A DNA stretch of 35,631 nt from an uncultured Mycoplasmatota bacterium (lineage in GTDB: Bacteria; Bacillota_I; Bacilli_A; RF39; UBA660), in NCBI GenBank assembly GCA_900554315.1, contig USGP01000012.1, forward strand, positions 1 to 35,631. The letters run 5' to 3'. Below, in pieces: positions 14,990 through 22,857 of this stretch; the stretch's first letter is position 1; each line of letters begins with the position of its first letter. The notes under the pieces are model-generated. The model ran no database searches. It worked only from the letters and a program-made list of their open reading frames with translations, and was not told where the DNA came from. Made by a program: the position numbers and the translations under genes.

Positions 14990-16331
14990 GATTATTTATT
15001 TCTAATTTGGTTTTAAAATAGTTTAAAGCACATGGTAAAATTTCATTTCCTATTTCTAATGCTTTGTCGCTGTTTTTAATCATTTCATGAATTTCATCTT
15101 TTGATTTTGTCTCTAGTAGATAGCGCACTGCTAAATATGATAATTCATAGCCATTGTATTCTTCGTTTACAAACATCTCTCCATGACTTAACTGATTTAT
15201 GTTACTTGGCGGATTCATAGATGATATTTTTTGAGTCATATAATTTTTGAAAGACTCTTCGTCTTTCAAATTATTCCTTTCTCCAGATAAATTCATAGCA
15301 AGGCCTTCATCTAACCAGACTATACGTTTATCTGTAATAGAATTATAGATAATGTGAATACATTCGTGTAACACACTACTTTTGTATCGATTAGGATTTA
15401 ATGATGCATCCATAGGACTAAGACTATCATTTACCATGAAATTATCGAATGTTCCTTTACAATAGCTTGGTATTTTTGCACCTTGCCAACGCAACTTTTT
15501 AATAAATTTTAAAAACTCCTCTTGATTATCAAAAAGATTAATTTCTATTTTTCTAAATCTGTCTAGTCCAAAGAAATCTAATATTTTTCCTTTTTGTTCT
15601 GTGATATATGCTAAGCAATCTGTTGCGAAATCTTCTAACTCATCTGGGGCAAAAATCTTAAAATCATTATTTTCGGCTTTTGGAGTTAGTGATAATGGTA
15701 AATAGTTTTTATGAAACCATTCTCGCTCTTCTTTAAAAATAGTTTTAGCGTCTTTTCTTAATTTGTCTGGTTTTTTTACATAATCTAATATTTGTTCATG
15801 AGAATAGTTTTCCAGCATAAATTTTCCTATTGTAAAACAAATTTCATAATTATAGGGAACGGCATTTAAGTTATTTATCAATTCTTCGTCTTCGCATTGC
15901 ATACTGGCAACATGATCAAAAGGATTGGCAAGGTTAGTGGCGAGAGCTTCCCAAAACCATTCTACATCAGCAGCATCTGGATTAATTTCTTGTTGACAAG
16001 CATGTACAAATTCATGAGTAATTACTTTTAACATCTCTTCTAATGTCATATCTTGATGAGATATTGTCTTCCTGCACTCTTCAATAGAAAGTATATTAAT
16101 ATTTCCGTCATGAGTATCAGCACACATCCACTCATAATATTTAGGAACATATTCTTCTAAATACTTTTGATATTTTTCTCTATCCGTCCATATTTTTATT
16201 TTTTTGGGATTTTTCAATCCTTCTAGTTCAAAAAAGTTTAAAATTCTAGAGGATTCTTGATTTAATTTTTCTTTTAGTTCTTCTAAATAATCTAAGCTTT
16301 TATCACATTCTATTATAAAACTTACTGCCAT
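14970..16331 (-). CDS. protein with two tandem HExxH zinc-metallopeptidase-like domains
   Basis: 453 residues made of two similar halves. Half 1 has HEFVH (106-110) with a downstream Glu in WFWEAL (E128); half 2 has HECIH (322-326) with Glu in WLDEGL (E342). HExxH plus a Glu about 18-20 residues later is the gluzincin zinc site of peptidase_MA-like domains. Other parts of the repeat also match: RILNFFELEGLKNPKKIKI against KILDFFGLDRFRKIEINLF, and a late YEI/YEL helix in each. There is no signal peptide, so it is probably cytoplasmic. It is last in an operon after rhomboid and YgjV-like genes. AAAGGA lies somewhat far (about 13 nt) from the start. Both sites look able to bind metal; whether both act is unknown. 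Confidence 0.75.
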   Translation of the reverse strand: MAVSFIIECDKSLDYLEELKEKLNQESSRILNFFELEGLKNPKKIKIWTDREKYQKYLEEYVPKYYEWMCADTHDGNINILSIEECRKTISHQDMTLEEMLKVITHEFVHACQQEINPDAADVEWFWEALATNLANPFDHVASMQCEDEELINNLNAVPYNYEICFTIGKFMLENYSHEQILDYVKKPDKLRKDAKTIFKEEREWFHKNYLPLSLTPKAENNDFKIFAPDELEDFATDCLAYITEQKGKILDFFGLDRFRKIEINLFDNQEEFLKFIKKLRWQGAKIPSYCKGTFDNFMVNDSLSPMDASLNPNRYKSSVLHECIHIIYNSITDKRIVWLDEGLAMNLSGERNNLKDEESFKNYMTQKISSMNPPSNINQLSHGEMFVNEEYNGYELSYLAVRYLLETKSKDEIHEMIKNSDKALEIGNEILPCALNYFKTKLEINNQAVSRR

Positions 16332-16350
16332 ATGAGTTCATTTCCTTTCT

Positions 16351-16950
16351 TTAGTTTATCCAGTGACTAAAATCAAGCCCCTTTAATGTTAAAATTCCAA
16401 ATACTACTCCACATATAGCTCCTGTAATGTGACCTAGGTGGGATACTCCATCTTTTTTTCTTCTGAATAATTTTATTACTTCATCTACTACGAAGAATAA
16501 AATAATTAAAGTTAAAGTAATTGGGATTTTTCCATTTTCCATATTTACAAAGGAACTTAGTAGAATTAACATGTAGGCTACTCCACTCGCTCCGAGTATT
16601 CCACCTTTACCAAATAATTTATTTATAATTCCTATGATTAAGGATGTTATTATCATTGCGATTAATAGATTAATAGATCCATACTTTTCTTCTATTAATG
16701 GACCAATTAATAATATTTTAATAAAGTTACTATATAAATGATCCCAGTCTGTATGACCTAGTGAATGAGATATTAATTTAAAATATGTTAAAGGGTTTAA
16801 TAGTGAATCATTTTTATAGGTTGTGAAAAATGTGGCACTAAATTTTCCTTTGCATAATTTATCTATCAATAAAATAATTAAACAGATAAAAAAGTATGTT
16901 AAAATTACTGGGGAATTGTAATCAAACTTTGTAATAATTTCTTCTGTCAT
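16351..16950 (-). CDS. rhomboid-family intramembrane serine protease
   Basis: Integral membrane protease that cuts TM segments of other proteins. In 199 residues with about six TM helices it keeps the HxxxN-type element of the second helix (DHLYSN, 70-75), the nucleophile motif GASGV (Ser122) and a His-containing last helix (SHLGHITGAICG, His171 or His174). The catalytic Ser-His dyad is therefore present. AGGAGG precedes the start. It lies 33 nt after the YgjV-like gene and 19 nt before the double-HExxH gene, in one apparent transcript. Confidence 0.88.
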   Translation of the reverse strand: MTEEIITKFDYNSPVILTYFFICLIILLIDKLCKGKFSATFFTTYKNDSLLNPLTYFKLISHSLGHTDWDHLYSNFIKILLIGPLIEEKYGSINLLIAMIITSLIIGIINKLFGKGGILGASGVAYMLILLSSFVNMENGKIPITLTLIILFFVVDEVIKLFRRKKDGVSHLGHITGAICGVVFGILTLKGLDFSHWIN

Positions 16951-16983
16951 ATTTCCTCCTATGTTTTGAATAATTTTAAATTG

Positions 16984-17499
16984 TTATCTTGCTTTTTTTA
17001 CTTTTATATCAAATTTAAAAATAGCAAAGAGCGCTCCTAATAGTTCTATTATTGTGGCGATTAAGCCTGTTATTGCTAAAACATTGATATTATAAATAAT
17101 GTATAGACTACAAGATATTATTTCTGTTATGCGAATTATTGTTAGATTTCCATTCCATAAAGCAATACTATATATCACGACTGCTATCATTGGTAGAATG
17201 CTGATTAATCCTGTGTAAGATAAACTAGATGCCAAAATCATGATTCCAACCGTTATTATTAACCAATAAACTGGAGGCCTTGTTTTAGAATATCGGCTAA
17301 ATATCCAATTTCGAAGCATACAAATCAAGTTCATAAAGCAACCGCTGCTGGCTTTTAAAAAGAAATATTGAAAAGCATATAATAAACTAGATACCATTTG
17401 ATATGTTAGCAATCTTTTTTTATTATTACTTTGTAAACTAATAATTAAAATTATCAATGCTACCGCACCAATAATTTGAGCGATTATAAAATTTGTCAT
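16984..17499 (-). CDS. YgjV-family inner membrane protein
   Basis: 171 residues with about six hydrophobic segments. The family signature is LISLQSNNKKRLLTYQMVSSLLYAFQYFFL-like (seen at residues 20-48) followed by CMLRNWIFSRY. YgjV/Imp-type proteins have no established function. The start has GAAGGTG. It is the first gene of the operon with rhomboid and double-HExxH genes, and has an extended -10 promoter upstream. Confidence 0.8.
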   Translation of the reverse strand: MTNFIIAQIIGAVALIILIISLQSNNKKRLLTYQMVSSLLYAFQYFFLKASSGCFMNLICMLRNWIFSRYSKTRPPVYWLIITVGIMILASSLSYTGLISILPMIAVVIYSIALWNGNLTIIRITEIISCSLYIIYNINVLAITGLIATIIELLGALFAIFKFDIKVKKAR

Positions 17500-17525
17500 A
17501 TGGCACCTTCTTTTATTCTATATTT

Positions 17526-17534
17526 ATTATATCA
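17526..17534 (-). promoter_or_regulatory. predicted extended -10 promoter of the YgjV operon
   Basis: Minus-strand TGATATAAT fits the extended -10 consensus TGnTATAAT. The -35 region falls in the terminator hairpin of the upstream ferredoxin gene and matches poorly. Confidence 0.5.
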
Positions 17535-17535
17535 T

Positions 17536-17561
17536 AAGAAAAGATATCTTTTTGATATCTT
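17536..17561 (-). terminator. terminator of the rubredoxin-ferredoxin operon
   Basis: An 8-bp stem AAGATATC / GATATCTT with a 5-nt loop, followed on the minus strand by TTTTC, lies directly at the ferredoxin stop codon. Confidence 0.75.
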
Positions 17562-18052
17562 TATTCGTTTACTTCTAATTTATTTAATAGTTGTTGAATA
17601 GTATTTTCTTGTTGTGGTGTAGTTTTCTTTAGTTCTTCTAAAAACTCATGAGTATTTTTACTTTCTGGTAACATATATCCTGCTTCTCTCATTAAATCTT
17701 CAACTATTACTTTATTAGCATGTATTAATGCTTTATATAGTCTTTTTTCCTCTTCGTTGGAAGATGATTTGATCATTGTCTTTAATTTGTTTATAGCATC
17801 TATTTTTGTATTAGCAACTTTAAATAGAGCTTTTACTACTTCTTCTTGTTTTTCTTGTTGTTTTGGCATCTTGTTTGGTACTAAAGTGATAGCATGAGAT
17901 GGACAAGCATTAGCGCAGGCTCCACACCCGATACATTTAGAAAAATCAATTTGGCCAGTCTCTGTATCGCTTGCTCCTGTTGGACAGACAAATAAACATA
18001 GACAATCTTTAGAACAAAGTTTTATATCACGATAAGCATGAAATTTAGCCAT
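17561..18052 (-). CDS. 2[4Fe-4S] ferredoxin-like protein with helical C-terminal extension
   Basis: 163 residues. The first 60 hold two cysteine clusters: CSKDCLCLFVCP (Cys 13, 17, 19, 23; atypical Cx3CxCx3C spacing) and CIGCGACANACP (Cys 40, 43, 46, 50; canonical CxxCxxCxxxC). They should bind one or two iron-sulfur clusters for electron transfer. The remaining 100 residues are charged, probably helical, and unrecognised. The start codon follows the previous stop with no gap, and its ribosome binding site (GGAGGTG) lies in the 3' end of the rubrerythrin-like gene, so the two are coupled. Likely partner of the rubredoxins in an oxygen- or peroxide-defence electron chain; that role is inferred from context. 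Confidence 0.85.
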   Translation of the reverse strand: MAKFHAYRDIKLCSKDCLCLFVCPTGASDTETGQIDFSKCIGCGACANACPSHAITLVPNKMPKQQEKQEEVVKALFKVANTKIDAINKLKTMIKSSSNEEEKRLYKALIHANKVIVEDLMREAGYMLPESKNTHEFLEELKKTTPQQENTIQQLLNKLEVNE

Positions 18053-18493
18053 TTATTTCACCTCCAATATTTTAAAACTTGGTACTTTACAAACAGGACA
18101 TACTTTTGGAGGTTCTTCTCCTATATAGATAAACCCACAGATATCACATACCCAAATTTTTGTATTTTTGATATAATCTAGACCCTTTTTCTCATAATTT
18201 TCTAAAATTATTTTCATCATATTAGAGGTTTTTGTAGCCCAGGTTAATACTCTTTTTGCTCCACGATCTGAATTTTTATCAGCCATATTCATAGCTTGTT
18301 CTATATCTTTTTGTTCTTGCTCGTTTGCCTGTTTGATGTCTTCTAGAGTTCCTGATTCCTCTTTTGATTTTCTATCAAAATAGGCTGCTAGTTCTGTAAA
18401 TAGATTTTGTTCTTCTTCCTTATATTCTTTTTCACAGGCTTTGGCTAAATTAGAACAAATGTAAGTAATTTCTTCATTTGTTAGTGAACGCAA
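18053..18493 (-). CDS. rubrerythrin-like helical domain with C-terminal rubredoxin
   Basis: 146 residues: an all-helical domain (about 1-110) and a C-terminal rubredoxin-type iron site (WVCDICGFIYIGEEPPKVCP then VCK; Cys pairs CxxC and CxxC). The helical part lacks the ExxH diiron motifs and contains no histidine at all, so a normal rubrerythrin diiron centre is unlikely. The open frame starts at TTG 18493 with GAGG almost touching it, a poor initiation site. The codons upstream stay in frame with the rubredoxin gene before it, separated only by one TAA, so this is probably the C-terminal part of a former rubredoxin-helical-rubredoxin fusion, now either re-initiated or inactive. Confidence 0.72.
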   Translation of the reverse strand: MRSLTNEEITYICSNLAKACEKEYKEEEQNLFTELAAYFDRKSKEESGTLEDIKQANEQEQKDIEQAMNMADKNSDRGAKRVLTWATKTSNMMKIILENYEKKGLDYIKNTKIWVCDICGFIYIGEEPPKVCPVCKVPSFKILEVK

Positions 18494-18508
18494 ATCCTCT
18501 TCTATTTC

Positions 18509-18685
18509 TTATTTTTCTTCTATACCCTCTTCTTCTTTTTGTGGTTCTTCTATTACTTCTTCAAAGGCACTTTTTGGGGAACCACATAGAGGACAAGTCC
18601 AATCATCAGGTAAGTCTTCAAATTTTACTTTTTCTTTAGCTTCATCATAGATATAACCACAGATTATACAACGGTACTTCTTCAT
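18509..18685 (-). CDS. rubredoxin (58 aa)
   Basis: Small gene translated from the minus strand: MKKYRCIICGYIYDEA, then DLPDDWTCPLCGSPK, then an acidic tail. The two CxxCG knuckles (Cys 6/9 and 31/34) hold one iron atom, as in all rubredoxins, and the spacing is standard. AAAGGAG precedes the ATG, and an extended -10 (TGTTATACT) lies upstream. It is first in the operon with the rubrerythrin-like and ferredoxin genes. It ends in TAA, and the following codons remain in frame with the rubrerythrin-like gene. Confidence 0.9.
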   Translation of the reverse strand: MKKYRCIICGYIYDEAKEKVKFEDLPDDWTCPLCGSPKSAFEEVIEEPQKEEEGIEEK

Positions 18686-18712
18686 AATTTTTCTCCTTTA
18701 CTTTATAGGTTT

Positions 18713-18721
18713 AGTATAACA
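18713..18721 (-). promoter_or_regulatory. predicted extended -10 promoter of the rubredoxin operon
   Basis: Minus-strand TGTTATACT matches TGnTATAAT at five of six core positions and lies about 28 bp before the rubredoxin start. The -35 match is weak. Confidence 0.5.
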
Positions 18722-18730
18722 AATTTGCAA

Positions 18731-18755
18731 AAGAAAAGGAAGAAAAGTTTCTTCC
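18731..18755 (-). terminator. terminator of the NatAB-like ABC operon
   Basis: An inverted repeat GGAAGAAA / TTTCTTCC just after the permease stop codon, followed by TTTTCTTTT on the minus strand. Confidence 0.7.
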
Positions 18756-18760
18756 CCTTA

Positions 18761-19909
18761 TTATTTAGCAAATAATACTTTTTCTGATTTATATTGTTTG
18801 ATAATGTAATATAGCACAATACTAATATAGATAATTGTTGATATTACCATTAATAGGATATGTAGGATGTTAATATTTCCTGCTGTTATATCTGTAAATA
18901 TGGTTGTGAAATTTAAGAATGGTATTATTGCTATTAATGGTGTTGTTGTTATTCCTATCATGAATGCTATCATTCCTGGAAATAAAGATATGAATGTTAA
19001 TGGAGTTAGAGCACTTTGTGCTTCTTTAAATGTTTTTGATGTGGATGCTATCGCAATACATAGCCCACTGATAAAGAAAGAGTATGTAATAATTACTACA
19101 ATAGCATAGATAATACTGCTTAGTGAGTACATGGTATTTACTCCTTCATAAATCGTAAACATATCTTTTGATATGAATAATGATATGACTGCTAAAATTA
19201 GACTTAATAGTCCTGTAATGATGGATGATACTGTTACTCCTAAAAATTTACCAATGATAATATCTTTACTTTTCATTGGAAATGTAAGTAGAGTTTCTAG
19301 TGTTCCTCTCTCTCTTTCTCCAGCTGTTGTGTCAGTTGCTGGATAAGTTGCTGAAACTGTTATTGCCATGATAATGAATAGAAAGGCATAATTTTTAATA
19401 TAGCTTGCAAAGAAGTTGTCTTCTTCTACTACTTTTTCTTCTACTGTAATAATATTTAAGATTTGATTGGCATTTATATTGTTTTCTTGTAGAGCTTGTT
19501 GTTGTAGTATTTCTTTATAAGTATTAAAATAGGTTTCCATTAAAGCAGATGCATAAGTACTAGCATCTGATCCATCGCTATGGATTGTATAGTGGTTATC
19601 TTTTTTTGTAATATATAGATCTATTTTTCCCTCTTCATACTTTTCTTTTAACTTTTCGGTTGTATTTTCCACTACATCAATATCCATTTCTTTCGCTATT
19701 TGTTTTTCTGTTTCAGAAAGTCCATAATTAAAACCTATCTTATTATATTCATTCGTATCTACATTCATTTGTGATTCAAATAAGGCTGACATTCCTATTA
19801 CTAATAAGGGAATAAAAATAGGAATCACTAACATCATGGCAAGAGATTTTTTATCACGAAATAGTTCTCTTAGTTCTTTTTTTAGGATATTCCATAAATT
19901 ATTCTTCAT
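18761..19909 (-). CDS. ABC-2 type permease (NatB-like)
   Basis: 382 residues. One TM near the N-terminus (FRDKKSLAMMLVIPIFIPLLV), a large outer loop of about 130 residues, then five more TM segments. The sequence PATDTTAGERERGTLETLL is the conserved coupling/elbow element of ABC-2 permeases of the NatB/YhaP group, which export sodium or unknown compounds. The start is ATG 19909, with AGGAGG 8 nt upstream lying inside the ATPase gene; an earlier in-frame codon at 19918 has no ribosome binding site. The start overlaps the ATPase end by 11 nt, so subunits are translated together. Confidence 0.88.
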   Translation of the reverse strand: MKNNLWNILKKELRELFRDKKSLAMMLVIPIFIPLLVIGMSALFESQMNVDTNEYNKIGFNYGLSETEKQIAKEMDIDVVENTTEKLKEKYEEGKIDLYITKKDNHYTIHSDGSDASTYASALMETYFNTYKEILQQQALQENNINANQILNIITVEEKVVEEDNFFASYIKNYAFLFIIMAITVSATYPATDTTAGERERGTLETLLTFPMKSKDIIIGKFLGVTVSSIITGLLSLILAVISLFISKDMFTIYEGVNTMYSLSSIIYAIVVIITYSFFISGLCIAIASTSKTFKEAQSALTPLTFISLFPGMIAFMIGITTTPLIAIIPFLNFTTIFTDITAGNINILHILLMVISTIIYISIVLYYIIKQYKSEKVLFAK

Positions 19910-20657
19910 TATAAGCACCTCCTATCAAAGCAAAGAAAGCATCTCGTAAATTCGTCGTTTTGGTATCTTTTTTAATTTCATCTGGTGTTCCAGTTTTTAT
20001 TACTGTTCCTTTGTTAATCATAATAACTCTATCACAGATGTTTTCTGCTTCTTCCATATAGTGCGTTGAATAAAGAATCGTCTTTTTCTTTTTTCTTTCG
20101 CCTTTGATAAAATCTAGAATAATTTGGCTAGAGATAATATCTAGTCCTGTTGTTGCTTCATCTAAGATATAATATTTTGGATTGTGTACTAAGCATCTTG
20201 CGATGTTTACTTTTTGAGTTTGACCGGTTGAAAGATTCTCTATTTTATTATGTAGGAAAGAATCCATCTTTAACACTTTTGTTACTTCTTTAATTCTATT
20301 CTCTTGATCTTCTTTTTTTACACTATAGATATCACAACACATCTTTAATAATTCATAACATGTTAATGTGTCATATAATTTCGTATTACCTGATAGATAG
20401 GCAATTTGCTTTTTGATTTCAATTTCATTTTTTTGATACGTCATCTTATCAAATGTAATTGTTCCCTTTGTTGGTTCTAAAAGACCAGCTATCATTCTAA
20501 GTAGAGTTGTTTTTCCAGCACCATTTGGTCCCAATATTCCAATAATCTCACCATCTTTTGCTTCAAATGATATATCGTTGTCTGCAAAAAATTCTTCTTT
20601 TTTGTGTTTGTCGATAAAGTGTTCAAACTTTTTTGTTACATGTTCTACTACTATCAT
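19899..20657 (-). CDS. ABC transporter ATPase (NatA-like)
   Basis: Cytoplasmic ATPase subunit, 252 residues. It has Walker A GPNGAGKTT, Q-loop region YLSGNTKLYD, signature NLSTGQTQKVNIARCL, Walker B YYILDEATTGLD and the switch His in YSTHYME. Single-domain ATPases of this type pair with the ABC-2 permease encoded immediately downstream. Proximal promoter TTGTGT-17-TATGAT. GGAGAG precedes the start. Substrate unknown; NatAB-type sodium export is a guess from similarity. Confidence 0.92.
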   Translation of the reverse strand: MIVVEHVTKKFEHFIDKHKKEEFFADNDISFEAKDGEIIGILGPNGAGKTTLLRMIAGLLEPTKGTITFDKMTYQKNEIEIKKQIAYLSGNTKLYDTLTCYELLKMCCDIYSVKKEDQENRIKEVTKVLKMDSFLHNKIENLSTGQTQKVNIARCLVHNPKYYILDEATTGLDIISSQIILDFIKGERKKKKTILYSTHYMEEAENICDRVIMINKGTVIKTGTPDEIKKDTKTTNLRDAFFALIGGAYNEE

Positions 20658-20703
20658 TTTTCTCTCCTATATCTATATTATTTTGTATTTGACATACATT
20701 TTA

Positions 20704-20732
20704 ATCATACTAGATATTTTAGCATTACACAA
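20704..20732 (-). promoter_or_regulatory. predicted sigma-A promoter of the NatAB-like operon
   Basis: Minus-strand TTGTGT (20727-20732) and TATGAT (20704-20709) with 17 bp between. Confidence 0.55.
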
Positions 20733-20744
20733 CTTTTTTAATAT

Positions 20745-20771
20745 AAAAAACAAACCGTTTGGTTTGTTTTT
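20745..20771 (-). terminator. terminator of the thioredoxin-like gene
   Basis: A perfect stem AAAAACAAACC / GGTTTGTTTTT with a GTTT loop at the stop codon. It gives a T run on both strands. Confidence 0.9.
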
Positions 20772-21375
20772 AGCTATTACATTCGTAACAAATTCCTGAT
20801 TTATCAAGGTAAGAATTTAGTTTATCCTTTAAATTGTCAACTCTTTCTTTTGTCCAATACTCACTTGGTTCATCATACCCTTTAGTATCATAGGCAGTTT
20901 CATCATCAAATCCTAAAATTTTTCCGTTACTCATAAATATTACTGCTGGAACATAGACTCTAGAATTTCCTTCTTCATCTTCAGGTAGATAATCTTTTAA
21001 AATATTTACAATTGTCTGATAATTTTTGGTATTATCCTGTCTATCTTCTCTGATGTTATAATACATAATTTCTGGTATATTTCTATCTTTGGCTAATTCA
21101 TTTAAGTAAACTGTATATTGCTGGCACCATTTGCATTCTGGAAATCCTAAATATACAACTCCTGTTCCATCTTCTAATGTATCAATAACTTCATCAATAT
21201 TTGCATATCTAAATTTATTATCTTTATCTACTAATGTGTATTCTTCTGAAAACTTTTTTGCAGCACTTTTTACTGTTTGTTCTTCATTTTTATTACCTAC
21301 CAGCAGAAAAATAATTATAGCTACTAATATAACAATAATAATTCCCATCGTAATAATAATACCTTTGTTTTTCAT
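20770..21375 (-). CDS. membrane-tethered thioredoxin-like protein
   Basis: 201 residues: a TM anchor (about 6-27) and an extracytoplasmic thioredoxin fold with active-site-like CKWC (Cys81, Cys84, preceded by GFPE) and a probable cis-Pro in YVPAVIF. These are typical of extracellular thiol oxidoreductases that make or break disulfides in exported proteins. The fold has an insertion between the active site and the cis-Pro. The C-terminus ends in an additional CYEC pair (Cys196, Cys199), which could act as an internal shuttle or resolving pair. Good promoter (TTGCAA-17-TATTTT) and AGGTG ribosome binding site. Monocistronic. Confidence 0.82.
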   Translation of the reverse strand: MKNKGIIITMGIIIVILVAIIIFLLVGNKNEEQTVKSAAKKFSEEYTLVDKDNKFRYANIDEVIDTLEDGTGVVYLGFPECKWCQQYTVYLNELAKDRNIPEIMYYNIREDRQDNTKNYQTIVNILKDYLPEDEEGNSRVYVPAVIFMSNGKILGFDDETAYDTKGYDEPSEYWTKERVDNLKDKLNSYLDKSGICYECNS

Positions 21376-21404
21376 TTTACTTCACCTCATCCTGATATTA
21401 CCAT

Positions 21405-21433
21405 AAAATAATTTTAAATAAAATAAATTGCAA
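21405..21433 (-). promoter_or_regulatory. predicted sigma-A promoter of the thioredoxin-like gene
   Basis: Minus-strand TTGCAA (21428-21433) and TATTTT (21405-21410) with 17 bp between. Confidence 0.45.
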
Positions 21434-21446
21434 CTAAACTTTGCGT

Positions 21447-22781
21447 TTACTTTCTATTTTTTTCCTTATGTCTCTTTTTCCATTCTTTAATTTGTTCTAG
21501 TCTTTGTTTAAATCTTACTTCGTTTCCTAATACTCCGGGATGGTAATATGTTTTTCCAAGTAAGGATTCTGGCAAGCAATCCATTGTTGTTAATTTAGCA
21601 TCTGTATCGTGTGCATATTGATATCCCTCTCCGTAGTGAAGATTTTTCATTAATTTGGTTGGAGCGTTACGAATGACTAATGGAACCGGTTCTGCTAACA
21701 TTTTTTTGGCATCAGCACTTGCTAGTTGATAAGCAACATCACAAGAGTTTGATTTTGGAGCTAGTGACATATATATTACCGCTTCTGATAAGTGGACGTT
21801 ACATTCTGGCATACCAATAAAGTGACAGGCATGATATACGTTGATTGCTACATTTAGAGCGTTGGTATCTGCTAGTCCAATATCTTCTGCTGCAAATCTC
21901 GTGATACGTCTTGCAATATAAATTGGATCTTCTCCTGCTTCTAACATTCTGGCAAGCCAGTAGACTGCAGCATCAGGGTCACTATTTCTCATTGATTTGT
22001 GTAAGGCTGAAATAATATTATAATGCTCTTCCCCATTTTTATCATATAATAATGTTTTCTTTGTTAAACAATCTTCAATGGTATCTTCTGTTACTTTTAA
22101 AGTTCCATCTTCCTCTTCTTCAGCATTGGTAATAATCATATCCAATGTCGTTAGTGCACTTCTTGCATCGCCATTTGAAAAGTTAGCAATAGTTTTTAAA
22201 TTTTCTTCTTTGATATCTATTTTTTCTTTGCCAAAACCTTTTTCAGATGTGATTGCTCTTTTTAAAAGTATTAGTATGTCTTCACTGGATAGTTCCTTTA
22301 ACACAAACACTCTGCATCTAGAAAGAAGAGCGTTATTAATTTCAAAAGACGGATTTTCTGTTGTGGCACCAATTAGGATAATAGATCCCTTTTCAACAAA
22401 AGGTAAGAAAGCATCCTGCTGAGCTTTATTGAACCTATGTATTTCATCGACAAATACTATTGTTCTTACTCCTAATTGTTTATTTTTCTCAGCGTCTTCC
22501 ATGACTTTTTTGATTTCTTTTATTCCTGAGGTTACTGCAGAGAAAGTAATAAACTCTGACTTTGTTTCATTGGCAATAATTCTAGCAAGTGTTGTTTTTC
22601 CTACTCCAGGAGGTCCCCAGAAAATCATAGATGAGATATTATCACTTTCTATCATACGTCTTAGCAATTTGTTTTCACCTATTAAATGAGTTTGTCCTAC
22701 TACTTCACTTAGTTTTCTTGGCCTCATACGTGATGCCAGAGGTTCATTCATTGGTTTTTCAAATAAAGATGCTTGTTCCAT
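21447..22781 (-). CDS. rarA: replication-associated recombination protein A (RarA/MgsA)
   Basis: AAA+ ATPase related to clamp loaders, acting at stalled replication forks. The N-terminal PLASRMRPRKLSEVVGQTHL is the family hallmark. Walker A is GPPGVGKTT (about residues 55-63), Walker B/DExH is FVDEIHRFNKAQQDAFLP, sensor 1 is IGATTENPSFE and the Arg finger region is LLSRCRVF. The C-terminal half (YWLARMLEAGEDPIYIARR, then the YHPG motif near the end) is the tetramerisation domain. Length 444 is standard. AAGGAGAGG precedes the start. Only a weak hairpin lies after the stop. Confidence 0.96.
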   Translation of the reverse strand: MEQASLFEKPMNEPLASRMRPRKLSEVVGQTHLIGENKLLRRMIESDNISSMIFWGPPGVGKTTLARIIANETKSEFITFSAVTSGIKEIKKVMEDAEKNKQLGVRTIVFVDEIHRFNKAQQDAFLPFVEKGSIILIGATTENPSFEINNALLSRCRVFVLKELSSEDILILLKRAITSEKGFGKEKIDIKEENLKTIANFSNGDARSALTTLDMIITNAEEEEDGTLKVTEDTIEDCLTKKTLLYDKNGEEHYNIISALHKSMRNSDPDAAVYWLARMLEAGEDPIYIARRITRFAAEDIGLADTNALNVAINVYHACHFIGMPECNVHLSEAVIYMSLAPKSNSCDVAYQLASADAKKMLAEPVPLVIRNAPTKLMKNLHYGEGYQYAHDTDAKLTTMDCLPESLLGKTYYHPGVLGNEVRFKQRLEQIKEWKKRHKEKNRK

Positions 22782-22823
22782 AGTACCTCTCCTTTTCTAC
22801 TTACTATTTTAACGCAGAAAATG

Positions 22824-22857
22824 AAAAAAATCTTTAAAACAACTAAATTTAAAGATT
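22824..22857 (-). terminator. terminator overlapping the end of the truncated membrane protein gene
   Basis: A 10-bp stem AATCTTTAAA / TTTAAAGATT includes the last codons and stop codon, and is followed on the minus strand by a run of T. Confidence 0.75.
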
